Made by a program: the position numbers and the translations under genes. Under the pieces are notes generated by a model. That model searched no databases and was not told the DNA's origin. It saw nothing but the letters and a program-made list of their open reading frames with translations. Of a DNA stretch of 64,000 bases, positions 1 through 11,795 are shown one piece after another; position 1 is the stretch's first letter, and every line of letters begins with the position of its first letter. This stretch comes from Amylostereum areolatum (Eukaryota; Basidiomycota; Agaricomycetes; Russulales; Stereaceae), in the NCBI GenBank assembly GCA_012932865.1, contig SAXG01000009.1, positions 791,163 through 855,162 on the forward strand. The letters run 5' to 3'.

Positions 1-2436
1 TTCTGTGTGCGCCACTCATCGAGCGGCTGAGCGCGGAGACGTTCATCAAGCTGGACCAGGTATTACCCACTTGAGTATACCCTGTCTTCCCGAACTTAAG
101 CAGAACTTGTAGGCCGAAGCAGACGAAATCCTCCGTCAGCGCAAGCTTGGATTCTCCTACGTGCGCCTACTTCCCAAAGAGACGGGAGTGCGGCCTATTG
201 TCAACCTTCGGCGGAAAGCTGCAGAGAAGAAGGTATGTTTGTCTTTGGTGTGGCCATGGTAGACCACTTACCAGCTTTTTGCAGAGCGGGTCAGCAGGAT
301 ACCAACAATCGATCAACGATGTACTGCAGGCGGCCTTCCAGATCCTCACATATGAAAAGGCATGGTTTCGATCTGTCTTTTTTCTTTCTCGTGCTAACTG
401 ACTCATGGTGCTCAGAATGCCAGGCCAGAACTTGTAGGATCGTCGGTGTTTGGCCAGACGGGAATATACGAGCACCTGAAAGATTACAAAGGCCGCCTTG
501 AATCTTTCTATCCATCCGAGCCACGGTAAGTCACACTGAAAGACATGGCGAGACCAATGTTGAGATGCTCGGCCACAGACCGAAGCTGTATTTCGTGAAA
601 GTGGATGTGCAAGCATGTTTCGATACCATCGAGCAAGCGAAACTACTGCAACTCCTTCGCAAGGTGATATCCGAAGTTCGTTCCTGTCCTGCTGTGCTCT
701 AGTATCGCTCTGAAGCCAGACCTAGGACAATTACATGCTGCCCCGATTTGGCCACATAACCCAAGCGGCGGGCAAACTGAAGCGCACGTTCGTGAAGAAG
801 GCGGTTCCAGATGGTAGGTCCAGCCTCGCCGCGCTTTCCCATTGCATCGCCTCACGTGCGATGTAGATGATCACCCGCATTTCCTGCGATACGCCACCGA
901 GCTGGCTGCCTTGATGCGCCATGCTATATTCGTGGATCAAGTAAGTGTTTACCTTCTGTATCTTTGTGTCTAGCTCGTTCATTCCCTGCTGTCAGGTTAT
1001 CTACCCCTTTTCGTCTAGGGACCAGATCCTTGAACTCCTGGAAGAACACATCACGGAGAACATCGTCAAGGTGGGCCCCGTTCTTACCCTTCGGTCGCCA
1101 TTCCATCGACCGGAAATCAGATCGGCCAAAGTTACTACCGCCAAGTGGTGGGGATACCTCAAGGCTCTGTGTGCTCCTCATTGCTGTGCTCGCTCTTCTA
1201 TGGAGATCTGGAGCAGGAACACCTGAAATTCACAGAAGATCCCGAAAGTGTACGCCACTTTGCCTTCCCTCCCTGTGCTAGCGGCCTTGACCTGTTCGGG
1301 AGTAGGTCATGCTCAGGCTCATCGACGATTATCTATTCATCACGACCGACGCTGCGAAGGCTAAGACGTTCCTCGACGTCATGAAAAGAGGCAAGTCCGT
1401 CCCGTTCCTCGAACTCGCCCAACTCCTAACTGACGTTTCATACATTGTAGGCCACCCGGAATACGGCTGCTTCATCTCCCCTGACAAAACGTTGACCAAC
1501 TTTCCTTACGACGATCGTACGATAGACGTGAGCGCCCAAGGACAACAGAGTGAGCTTTTCGCCTTCTCTTTCTTGGTGCGGCGGTACTGAGGAGATCGTG
1601 CGCCCCGTGTCAGAATTCCCATGGTGCGGGTTGTTCATCGACATGCGGGATTTATCTGTGTCGACGGACTACACGCGCTTTCACGACACCTGTGCGTGGA
1701 CAGTTCCTGCCCCTCTCCATTGAACTCATTCCTCCGCAGATCTGGCGGACTCCCTCACCGTCGACCGCGGCCGTCGCGCCGGCTCTGCCTTCGTCCACAA
1801 GATGATGCAGTGCGTCCCTCCCCCTCCCCCCTCCTCGCGATACCAATTTTAACCAAAAGACAAGACTCGGAAAAGCGAAGAGCCACCCGCTGTTCTGCGA
1901 CACGGCGCTCAACACGCAGCACGGGGTCTACTTCAACATCTACCAGAACTTCCTGCTGGTCGCGATGAAGATGCACCGGTACCTTCGCGCTTGGGACGGG
2001 CAGGTGGGACGCAATCCCACGTTCGTGTACCGTGAGTCCGCCATCCCCCCCTCTCCCCTCAATCATCTAGTCGTGGAGGGAAGACCGATGGGCTAATTGG
2101 GATGGACAGGGACGATACAGCAGGTGATACGATACACGTATGCGACCATCCGCGGGAGGGACAGCGGACCCCGTCAAGTCGCGCGCAACGCGGTGTTTTG
2201 GTGCGTATCCGGTGTCCTCCCCTGTAGTGGCGCTCCCTGCCGGAACTAAAGCACGTTGCTGCAGGCTGGGCTCGAAGGCGTTCCACACGGTGTTGTCGAG
2301 GAAGCTTACAGCCTATCGCCCCATCTTGGTTATGCTGATCCACGAGCTCGGTCTGCGCAAGTATCGGGAGCACAAGCGTGAATTTCGGAAGTTGGTCGGA
2401 GAGGGGGCGACCTTGTTATCGTTGCTGTGTTTCTAG
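1..2436 (+). CDS. TERT: Telomerase reverse transcriptase, 3' part (RT domain and C-terminal extension)
   Basis: Catalytic protein subunit of telomerase, which copies the telomerase RNA template onto chromosome ends in the nucleus. The window enters the gene in the RT domain; the TEN and RNA-binding domains lie upstream. Many short GT-AG introns separate recognisable blocks in order: motif 1/2 (RLLPKETGVRPIVNL, about 162-220), motif A (YFVKVDVQACFDTIEQ, about 590-640, first catalytic Asp), motif B' (YRQVVGIPQGSVCSSLL, about 1135-1190), motif C (LRLIDDYLFIT, about 1310-1345, Asp-Asp pair), then motifs D/E and a C-terminal extension ending in LLSLLCF with TAG at 2434-2436. The catalytic aspartates and the QGS of motif B' are present and no frame break is visible once introns are removed. 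It converges on the phosphate transporter gene. The family assignment is firm; individual intron edges are by eye. Confidence 0.92.
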
Positions 2437-2705
2437 AGTCACGCATACGGGTATACACGCTCGGAGTATAATGATGGCAATATAACGCACAACATTGTAT
2501 AATCAGATCTGGCAAATACAGGGAGACAGCATTGTCCAACAACGGATAGGACATGTCACGCAACAATTAGACCAAGAGCGTAGAAGGATGCACGGGTACA
2601 AAAGGAGAAATGCTGGTGGATAGCGCGAGCTTCAGGAGCGGGGCACAGCCTGGATATCCTCAATTCCTTCCGGTATAGCAGCAGGACGGGAGCTGCATGT
2701 ATACG

Positions 2706-3928
2706 TCAGTCATGAAGATGGGTATGCATATAGAGCGTAACCGACCGGATAAAGTCGGTCTGCTCCTCGTTGGAGAGCTCTTCGAGCGACCGTCCCTTGG
2801 TCTCCGGAATAAGCAACGTCGAAAAGATGCCCGTCAGCATGAATAGTGCAAATATTTCCAAGCTAAATCGCAGGCGCGTCAACTCTCTTTCCACCGTCAA
2901 ACAGACCTGGGGACGACGCACATGTGGTTTAAGAACTGGGTTTTGCCTCCAATGTTGCTCAGGCGTGCGAAACCGACTTGGGCGATGACAGCGCCGAGCT
3001 TGCCGCTCGCAGCAGAGATACCGTGCGCGGTGGAACGGTAGCGCGTCGGGAACGCCTCTCCCGGGACGACGAACGTGGTAACATTGGGGCCGAAGTTTTG
3101 GAAGAAGTTCGCGAGGCAGTAGAGGAACACGAAGGCCTTCTTCCCAGGAGATGTGGCTTGCATCGCGTGGTACCCAAATCCTGACGTGGACAAGTCAATA
3201 TACTTATTGGACCCCTCGAAACAAAATACTAGGGAGGATCTAACCCATAACGATGAAAATGGCCGTGAGCATCGAGAAGCCCATGAGCTGAATCGGTTTG
3301 CGGCCCCACGAGTCGATCAGAAGGAAGGATGCCCAATATCCGGGGATAAGGCCGGCGGCGGAGAGGATGCAATTGCCCACGGATACGTTGTGAAGGGACT
3401 CGTAGATCCCCAGGCCACCGGTTGCCTTTGAGCCTCCAAAGTTGATAGTGGTCAAGATGATGGACGAGTTCAGGCCGAGGCCGTAAAAGGCGATCTAAGC
3501 GAAGGGCATATATGTCGGCCATAATCAATGCGAATGGATGTAAGGACGCATACGTCGAGGGCAAACCACGACCAGGCCGTGCCGATAAGGACCTTCATGT
3601 TCTCCCATTTGCCGAAATAGAGGGCAAAGTCGCGGCGGCTTGCCTTGGGCGCCTCGGCGTGAACCACGACGGCATCGGGATCGACATAGTAAGTCGAGTC
3701 GCGAACCATATTTTTGATGTCGTCCGTGGCTTGCTTGACGTTGCGCTCGATATCCATGGTGAAGCGGGGAGTTTCGGGGATGGTAAGACGGAAGTAGAGG
3801 GCAACGCATCCGGGAACACATCCGAGGCCGATGAGCAAACGCCAGCATATATCGACATGCTTGAGGCTGGGAGTGTCGTTGATAATCTGGTTTTTGAACG
3901 CGGCCACGACGACCAAGGAAACAATTGC
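2706..3928 (-). pseudogene. PHO84: PHO84-type phosphate:H+ symporter, 3' portion of a transposon-split gene
   Basis: C-terminal half of a high-affinity inorganic phosphate:proton symporter of the major facilitator superfamily (plasma membrane). Reading down the minus strand it resumes at AIVSLVVVAAFK, then SLKHVDICWRLLIGLGCVPG and IPETPRFTMDIERNV, the cytosolic loop with the YYVDPDA stretch, [34 protein letters not shown], a block ending [20 protein letters not shown], and the terminal helix ending IPETKGRSLEELSNEE. Two or three short introns split it and no internal stop or frameshift is seen. Its 5' half lies at 10859-11795, beyond a 6.9 kb transposon. Joining the halves and dropping one 3-base target copy gives a continuous Pho84 frame, so the insertion looks like the only lesion. 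Unless some transcript bypasses the element the gene is inactive. Confidence 0.88.
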
Positions 3929-4456
3929 TCTCTGGGAAAACCTCCCCTGCAAAATTGTAATAATTTGATCTTATTGGCTCTAATTTGCGGCTTAGGAGTT
4001 TAGGAAGGTCCCCCTCTTATTAGAAGCAAAATGACGGGTAATCCTGGCCTAAAACTGTACTAGGTTTTGCTAAGGCGGCGGTCGGTGCGTCCGCCTTGGC
4101 AAGGGTTTAGTACATTAGGATAAATTTAGGAAGACATATACCCGTGCCATTTGTTCGGGGTTAGCTCGCGGGTTCAAACGGTTTAGACCAGAATTATGGT
4201 CATTAGAAACATTAGCACAGGGCAGGATAGTACGATACAAACAGACAGCCGGGCGGGGGGGGGGGATGAAACGTAAACGAGTGGACACGCGTAGCGGGGG
4301 ATGGGAGGCAGAATACGGAATGGAGAGTAGTGGTAAGTATGGACACGAAAGACATTAGTAGACAGGACGTAAGTGGGGGCAGGACGAACGAGACAGGTAT
4401 AACGACGCAAGGAAAGAGAACAGTGTATGATGGGGGAGGCGGTGGGAGTACACAAT

Positions 4457-6958
4457 TTACGCATCCTCAAACTCAATTGCCGCGATAGCCCCGGCAAAGA
4501 CTGCATTTGGGGCAGGAGAAGATGTGCCAGCAGCTCTAGGCGGAGGTTAGTATGATTATATCACGGTAGTGTTGATTTGGACTTACGAGACCTCCGTGTA
4601 CAGATTGAACATCATGCGGTGGTAGTGCTCTGGGCGAGTGGTCCTGATGTTCTCGAGAGTCGCAATGTGGCCGTTGTAGACGTCAAGGAATGCGTCGGAG
4701 GAGAAATCGCCCCTCTGTTGCTGACCGGAACGGTGTTCATATAGAGATGCATAGACCTAGTATCCGAAAGATGTGTTAGTATTGCCGGTGAGATGCGAGA
4801 AGTGTTACGTACCGCCGTGTACACGAGTGCAACAAGAGCTTGAGGGAGCTCAAGCTGATACTCGTTGGTGACAGAGTCGACGCGAAATGGAAACCATGGA
4901 CGTTGCTGGTTCGCGAGGCCCCGCGCAAAAAGCAGACGGTTCATGATTGTGATGCCGATGGGATGGCGGTACGGCCAGCTACGGCGCACAGCTCCCGTCA
5001 AACCATCCTAGGTATCGTTAGTTGAAACTCGATAAGCTGACAATGTATGTAAATTACCGGCGAGTTGCGACGGAAAATATACGCATAGTCCAACAGTGCA
5101 GCGGTCACCCTTTGTTCACAGTGCACTCCGTTCGGAAGTAGATTGAACATTGCCACGACGAGGCTATCACTGTGGTCCTTGACGGTCTTGCGGTAGAGTG
5201 CGACACGAGCGGAAATCTATAACATGGTTAATCAGATCTTCACGATGAGCTGCAGGACGTACCAATGGAATGAGAGGTTCGAGATATGCCCCTTCTTGCA
5301 AGACACGCCTATATATGTGACGGCAAACCTCCCGCAGTGATGCTGCAACAGTCAGAGCTTGCCGAGCAAACGAGGCAGCCAAGATGCCATCAGGAAAACT
5401 GTTGACGAAGTACAGATGGAGCATAAGCTGCATGAATGCGTCGCGAACCATCCGCTGAACAATGTCAGACTGATGCGAAAGGCGCATACGTTGTCCTTGG
5501 GGCGGAAGGACCAGGTCGGTGTGTGGAGGGTGAGGCTCGTTGGGATCGGTAATTGTTGCGTCGGGAAGGCTGACAACACCAGCTCCTATAGGACCGTCGG
5601 CATCAGATACATATCGGTCACCTACCAGACCCAGGATTCGCCACATGCGACTCTGAGAAAAGTTACCTCCAACGAGTCCGTCGGTATGTTGCAAAGGTTG
5701 TTGCGTGGCAGGCGCAGCGACCGGCGGCAGAGGCGTAGCATCCGGTTGAGGTGCAGAGGGAACAGTAGCACCATCTAAGATGATATAAGTAGAAAGAAAC
5801 AAGGAGAGACGGATGTTACAGACCTGTCACAAGCTCGGGCATATCATCCTCTTGATGTTCAGAGGGGTTGGGCATTGTCTGATTGCCTGCCACGACTGCC
5901 GGGGGAGCCTGAGAAGTTGGAGCGGGTAGCAGTGCCAGACCTTCGGGAGTTCCGGTGGATATCGCGTGGAAGGACGGGGATGGAACCAAGGCGGAAAAGA
6001 CCATCACCGCATGGATGTTCTGCGGCACAGGGGACTTGACAAGTGAGCGCATCCATTGAGGACGCTGTCATTGCGTGCATCAGTCCAATTTTGAGTGGAA
6101 GATGCGCGAAATATGGGGCGCACCTCAAGATCCATAGCTTTCTGGAGGGCCCGGGAGTTCCCCTTGGCCATACAATGCATCTCCTCCATGTCGTCCGGCT
6201 CTGAGTTCTCGCCCTCCGTATCAGAGAGTGCGGGCAGGGAGCTGTCGTCGTCGTCGTCGACCTGTGTATCCCTCGAGGTAAGTAAACCGAATCCGAGAGT
6301 TGCAAGAAAACCCCGTACCTCGATAGCCGCAACCGGAACGTTGCCCGAGGCTGCCAATGTACGAGAAGGAGCTGGAGCCGTCTGGTCTGACCAGATCTTC
6401 AGTGGAGCCAGCGGCGGCGTGTCCTCGTCCAGGACGAGTGGAGGAACACGTCCTGGAAGATGAAAATTAGTTGGACGACGCGTCACTGCACCACAGCGTG
6501 AGAGATACGCACCTTTACGGGCTTTTGTCTTTTTGCTGGGTGGTTCGACTGCGTCCGCACTGCCAACAAGGTCAACGTTCGAGGTATGGGCCTTGCGCTT
6601 TTTTGCGGGGACAGGAGCAGTAGTGTCGGCTGAAATGTTATTCATATAGGTCAATGAGAATTGAGGAAAACGGCACCAAATGAACACGCACCGGGGGCCA
6701 CTGGCACAAGGACTGGTTCTGATGACACAATGGTAAGTCTCGTAGAATTCGTCTGTATGGTGCAAAACCTAACGCACCTGCTGGGTTAGAAGACGACTCA
6801 TTCGCATTCTGGAGTGCGAGCGCAGCGGCTTTGGTGCGAGCTCGGGTTGCTTTGGCTTTCTCGCCCCTGGTCAACGCCGGTGTGCTGGCAGCCTGTGTCG
6901 GGGATGTCGTGCGCTGTTGCGGCTTCGAAGTAGAGGTACGGGTTGTGCGTTTGCTCAT
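4457..6958 (-). CDS. DUF6532-like protein carried by the Plavaka transposon
   Basis: Multi-exon gene starting MSKRTTRTSTSKPQQ at 6958 and ending FAGAIAAIEFEDA with TAA at 4457-4459. The first half is disordered: basic Lys/Arg-rich tracts (PAKKRKAH and PPSKKTKARK, plausible nuclear localisation signals) and an acidic stretch DDDDDSSLPALSDTEGEN. The C-terminal half is folded and helical: MRLSHQSDIVQRMVRDAF, VAMFNLLPNGVHCEQRVTAAL, SWPYRHPIGITIMNRLLF, PQALVALVYTAV, then FLDVYNGHIATLENI. That order (PNG, tyrosine-rich helix, FRHP/YRHP, VAL(V)xTAV, VYxxHxxxLxxI) is what I know as the agaricomycete DUF6532 domain; I cannot verify it by search. About eight introns of 45-60 nt are needed. It diverges from the transposase gene and lies inside the element's termini, so it is most likely element-encoded. 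Biochemical function unknown. Confidence 0.7.
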
Positions 6959-7216
6959 GGTGCCCGAGTACTAAGTCAGAGAATGAAGAGAAGTGGAAAA
7001 GAATGGGGAATTGGAGGGAGATGGAGAGTTGACTGTAAGTGAGCGTCAACTTATAAGCGCAACCCATTGAGCTGACATGTGCTCAAGGTAGATTTGGTTT
7101 AGAGATTTTGGATTTTAGAGGGTTCCTACGGTCGCGAGGCCATAGCCAGGGGCGAATGTGCATTCTTTCTCCTCAACTCCGACAACAACCTCGTTATCCA
7201 TTCTCACCACGTCACC
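6959..7216. promoter_or_regulatory. Shared intergenic region between the two divergent transposon genes
   Basis: The starts of the minus-strand DUF6532-like gene and the plus-strand transposase are only 258 bp apart, so both promoters must sit here. On the minus strand GCTTATAAGTTGACG (around 7043-7057) contains a TATA-like TTATAAG. On the plus strand the sequence before the transposase start is pyrimidine-rich with ATTCTCACCACGTCACC just ahead of the ATG. Inferred from position; no binding site is proven. Confidence 0.45.
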
Positions 7217-10200
7217 ATGCCCAAAACAGCGTCAGAATCAACGAACACATGCCCTGGATGTGACAAGTCCTTTACCGGCAAGGGCCTTGCAAATCACTGG
7301 GCACAAACCCGTCGAGACGTCTGCCGTGCCGCTAGTCAGGCTCGTCGAGATACTGAATTTCTGGGCATTTTCTCTGGTCATCCTGGTGTACCCGGACCCC
7401 CTGCCAACGCAGTACACAAGGATGACAATGCATTTGAAGCCGAACAACATTTCACGGGCGACTATTTCGCCACTTCATATTCACCCGCCGATCTCGGAGT
7501 CTGGGACAGCGATGGCCCCTCTTCCAGCGCACATGGAGACCGTATGGATATTGACGCACCATCAGACCACCCCGACACATTTCTCGAAGGCCATCCTACC
7601 ATCCCCAGTCCAACCGATCAAGTTGACGATGAAGATGAGGATGATGACACGGTCCCCGGCCTTACCGACGACGCCGACTCGGATGAAGAGAATGACGCGC
7701 AAATCCTAGAAGCCCTCCGCCAGCACCACATTGAGTCGGATATCAACCCAAATGCCCCCCTGGTTCATGTGGAGGAGCCCGATACGGCTTGGGGTGGTGC
7801 ATCTCCCAACTCTGGGACTTCCGGCCGTCTTTTCACACCAGCGGAACGCCTCCATGTGGAAGGTCAGCTTTGGAAACGTCCCATCATTCAGCATTTTCCG
7901 GGTGAAGGTGCCGGTGCCCCTCTCGACTGCACGCCCGCCGTGTCTCGCTACGAGGCACTGGGTTCGCATTTCGATGCTGGTGGTGAGGGCAACATATGGG
8001 CCCCGTTCAAATCCAAGATAGACTGGACCATGGCGTACTGGGCGAAGACCAGGGGTCCAACCTCGTCGGCCGTCTCGGAACTCTTCCAAATGGATGAGGT
8101 ATGTTTTCTGTTGGTTTTTGAGCTGCAATCGGCGAAACTGATCTTGTCTCTAGCTGCCTGAAAAACTTGGCCTCTCGTATCGAACCACTGCGCAGCTCAA
8201 CAAGATCATCGACGAGCAGCTTCCAGGTCGGCCCAAGTTTTCAATGGAAGAGATTCGGATCGGCGGCGAGACATTTGAGGTTTACATGCGCGACATCATA
8301 CCATGTGTCCGTGCGTTGTACGGTGATCCTGAGTTCGCAGAGCACCTTATGTTCGCGCCAGAGCGGCACTATCAAGATGAAGACATGACAATTCGCATTT
8401 TCGATGAGATGAACACAGGAAAGTGGTGGTGGAATGTTCAGGTCCGTCACCTCGTCCGTCGAAGAAGTAGCTGTAGATTCTAACCATGTTTATGTACAGT
8501 CCTCTATTGAAGCAATCCATCCAGGCGCAACTGTTGTCCCCCTTATCATCTCCTCCGACAAGACACAACTTACCATGTTCCGTGGCAAGTCAGCTTATCC
8601 GGTTTACATGACAATCGGAAACATTCCAAAAAGCATCCGCCGCAAACCGTCACGCCGCGCACAGGTTCTCGTGGGGTATCTGCCTACTGCGAAGCTTGAA
8701 CACATCACCAACAAGGCAGCACGGCGCCGGGCAGTTGGGAATGTCTTTCATGAATGCATGCGAAGGATCCTCGCTCCCATCAAGGACTCCTCGGAGTGCG
8801 GTATCGCTATGGTTAGCGGGGACGGCGTTTGGCGGCGCTGCCACCTAATCTATGCTACGTTCGTCGGGGATTATCCCGAGCAAGTCCTCGTCACCTCAAC
8901 ACTTTATGGTGACTGTCCGCGCTGTCCCGCTCGTCATAATGAGCTCGGCGACTACAACGATGACAGTGACTATCCATTTCGCTCTGTCGACGACGCTCTG
9001 GATGTCTTCGAGCTGGCTGATGAAGAACCAGCCATATTCCATGCTGCGTGTCGCGACGCACGCTTTCGACCCATCTTCCACCCGTTCTGGGAGGATCTTC
9101 CTTATACCAACATCTTTGTCTCCTGTACCCCAGATATCCTCCATCAGTTGTATCAAGGCGTAGTCAAGCACGTTGTGGGCTGGGTTTCAGACCCGCAAGC
9201 ATTTGGACCCGACGAGATCGATGCCCGCTGCCGTCGCATGCCTCCCAATCACAACGCACACCTCTTCACCAAAGGAATCACCACGCTCTCGCGCATCTCT
9301 GGCACTGAACACAAGCATATGTGCCGCATTCTTTTGGGTCTCATTGCCGACCTCCCCCTTCCCGACGGCCGTAATCCTGCACGACTCATACGCGCAGTCA
9401 GAGGCCTCTTGGACTTTCTCTATCTTGCTCAGTACCCGTTGCATACCGACGCGACCCTGACCGCCATGGACGATGCTCTTCAGCGCTTCCACGACAACAA
9501 GGCTATTTTCATCGAGTTAGGGATCCGCACTGATTTCAACTTACCCAAGCTCCACGGTTTGCGTCACTACAGGTCCAGCATCGAGCTGTTCGGCACAACA
9601 GACAATTACAACACGGAGCAAACGGAAAGGCTGCACATCGACTTCACGAAGGACGCGTACAGGTCCACCAACTGCAAAGATGAATACCCCCAGATGACAA
9701 CCTGGCTCGAACGGCGCGAGAAAGTTCAATCGCATGCTGCTTTTCTCCAGTGGCGCCTCGCTGGCAAACCCGCCGTCACCGCTGAACATGTACCCGAGGT
9801 CTTCCTACACACACACATTGAGATGACAAAACATGCCTCCGTCAAGTCCGTTTCTTTCAATATTCTCAGCGACGCGTACGGCGCCGTTGACTTCGGAGAT
9901 GCTCTGGCCGCCTTCATTGTCAAACACAACTTCCCCCATCTCACACCTTCAGCTGCTCGTCACAAGGCAGACAATACACTCATTCCTACAACCTCCGTCG
10001 CCGTGTACCACAAGATCAAGTTTTGGAACCACGACGCGTTGCGGCGCGAAAACGGCGAAGATGACCGTGACGCTGCCCATGTTCGTCCTCAACGTTCGGA
10101 CAACCGTGGCCGGCCAATCCCTGGACGATTCGATACCGTGTTGGTTCGCACTGGTCACGATGGATCATCGAAGGGGGTTGTTGGTATGTACCTCTTGACG

Positions 10201-10595
10201 GTTCACCATGTTCCTTGCTCATATCCTGAGGTCCAGGACTTCGCGTGGCTCAGGTCCGTGTCGTGTTTCACCTCGCAACGAAGGTCGCAACCCAAGTCTT
10301 CGACGAATCGCGTCCGTCGCCCCCGCGGCATCTTGCATACGTCGAATGGTTTTCACCCTTCGCGGCCGAGCCAGAGGACGACACGCTCATGTACCGAGTC
10401 TCTCGGTCCATTCGCAACGGTCGACGCGAAGTGGAGATCATACCTGTGGAAGATATCCAACGTAGCGTGCAACTCTTCCCCCGATTTGGGGCAACGGCCC
10501 CGCGTCATTGGACGAGTTACAATGTGCTCGAGGAGTGTTCCAAGTTTCGAGTGAACCCCTTCCTCGAGCGGAACACGTACATGAAGGTATTTTGA
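7217..10595 (+). CDS. Plavaka-type transposase, apparently intact (1,072 codons)
   Basis: Transposase of the basidiomycete Plavaka family, expected to cut and paste its own element in the nucleus. Four exons join in frame: 7217-8098, 8154-8441, 8500-10183, 10231-10595, with canonical introns of 55, 58 and 47 nt. Near the N terminus is a zinc-knuckle-like CPGCDKSF...H...C (C-X2-C-X11-H-X8-C), followed by an acidic disordered region. The conserved core begins LGLSYRTTAQLNKIIDEQLPG and contains ALYGDPEFAEHLMFAPERHY, MNTGKWWWNVQ, IISSDKTQLTMFRGKSAYPV, MTIGNIPKSIRRKPSRRA, TNKAARRR, SGDGVWRRCHLIYATFVGDY, CPRCPARHNELG, PDILHQLYQGVVKHVV and TEQTERLHIDFTKDAY. These blocks are hallmarks of the family as I know it. 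No stop or frameshift interrupts the model, so the element may be autonomous or recently so. Confidence 0.9.
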
Positions 10596-10858
10596 CAAAA
10601 TAGCAAACAATAAAATATATTTGTATCATTCGGATGTCAGACAATGTATAGAGGCAGTCGGGGGACAGAAGGGACGACTATACGAGCGAGAATGGCGACG
10701 ACGAAGGGGGCCGCGTGAACTTGACAAGAAACTACGAAAGAAACTTAGAAGCGGTTAGATGGACTTCGAGCTTTTAGAGTGCTCGCGGCGGCTCTCTCTA
10801 AAGGTCGTCAAATTTTGACGCACCTTAGCATCACCTTAGGGGGGGAGGTTTTCCCTGA

Positions 10859-11795
10859 TGCTGCGGCTGACGAGAGGGAGAAACTTTAGGCGAAGGAACC
10901 CTCCGGAAGGACAATCCGCTCACCGAGTTGGCCCCATCCCTGGAAAGCAAAGACGGCCGTCATGAGACGACCGCGGGAACGAGTGGAAGCAAATTCGGAG
11001 GATATGACGGCACTAAGAGGGTAATCGCCACCGATGCCGATGCCGAGGAGGAGTCGCCACACGCAGAGTACACCTACATAGTTCGTCGAATGATAGGTTA
11101 CCCTGCTTCATACGTCAGCTTAGAATGTAGGGTGCTGACCTGTAATATTAACGGCAGGTCCACTTGTGCTCAGGGCCTGGCCTAAATCACAAGGAGGTCA
11201 TTAGATGCGACGTCGGTGGGTTGTAGATTTCCGAGTCACAAACCAAAAGTCGCCACGATAATTATCATGAGCTCAATGCCGTCTAAGTTCACAATGATGA
11301 GCGACAGTCCTGTAATTATCGAGATGATTCACTCACACATGCGTTTACGTCCCACGACATCTGCAAGCCAGCCAAAGAGCAGCTGACCGATGATGTTGCC
11401 GATGGGTGTGGCGACCTTGATCCCCAGATCTTGGTTTATCCCGAGAGTGGTGTTGAGGGCATGGGTACTGTGGGCGGCGTTGGCAGGGTTGTTGTACACG
11501 TATCCGAGCATGGTGGACGCGATATTGATAGCAAAAATATCGTAGCTATATACGGATAAGCGGAGTGTATGCGCGGTACACAAGCTGGTGACTTACGCGT
11601 CGGTGAAAAAGCCTACGCCGGCGACAAAACAGACTTTGACGTGGAACCAACTGGAGAAAATGAGACGAGGCAGGGAAGAAGAAAGAGGGTGAAAACGCAC
11701 GAGAACTTGGCATCGTCGATTTCGGCGAGGGCGGCCCTTCTGCGCTCGTCGAGATCGTGAGTCACAGGCTTCTCCGCGGAGTGAGAGGAGGACAT
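10859..11795 (-). pseudogene. PHO84: PHO84-type phosphate:H+ symporter, 5' portion of a transposon-split gene
   Basis: N-terminal half of the split symporter. It starts MSSSHSAEKPVTHDLDERRR at 11795. Short introns separate FHVKVCFVAGVGFFTDAYD, FAINIASTMLGYVYN, ATPIGNIIGQLLFGWLADVV with the GRKRM MFS signature, YGIELMIIIVATFGQALS, and RLLLGIGIGGDYPLSAVIS, which continues into EFASTRSRGRLMTAVFAFQG and WGQLAAA. The last codons lie at 10859-10866 after an acceptor at about 10867, and the transposon begins immediately after. GIGIGGDYPLSA is diagnostic for fungal Pho84 transporters. All splice sites are canonical and the frame is open, so decay since the insertion is slight. The downstream half is at 2706-3928. 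Confidence 0.87.

Larger units (their letters stand above)
3929..10858. mobile_element. Full-length Plavaka-type (CACTA/CMC-like) DNA transposon, ~6.93 kb
   Basis: Both ends carry the inverted motif GGGAAAACCTCCCC (left 3934-3947; right complement 10842-10855) inside slightly longer imperfect termini, TCTCTGGG at the left and TCAGGG at the right. The flanking trinucleotide TGC (3926-3928 and 10859-10861) fits a 3 bp target duplication. Removing the element and one copy restores an Ala-Ala-Ala-Ile-Val-Ser reading frame in the host phosphate transporter, which independently supports these borders. The element holds two divergent genes, the Plavaka-like transposase (+) and a DUF6532-like gene (-), with about 0.25 kb between their starts. 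A 3 bp duplication is usual for CACTA/CMC relatives. Short G/A-rich terminal symmetry leaves the exact edge uncertain by a few bases. Confidence 0.85.

Noticed and set aside
4141..4200. TTAGCTCGCGGGTTCAAACGG as a possible tRNA T-arm
   Set aside because: No matching acceptor, D or anticodon stems around it.
3932..10857. CTG/CAG as the target duplication of the Plavaka element
   Set aside because: CTG also matches on both sides, but those borders leave the host reading frame wrong; the TGC borders restore it.
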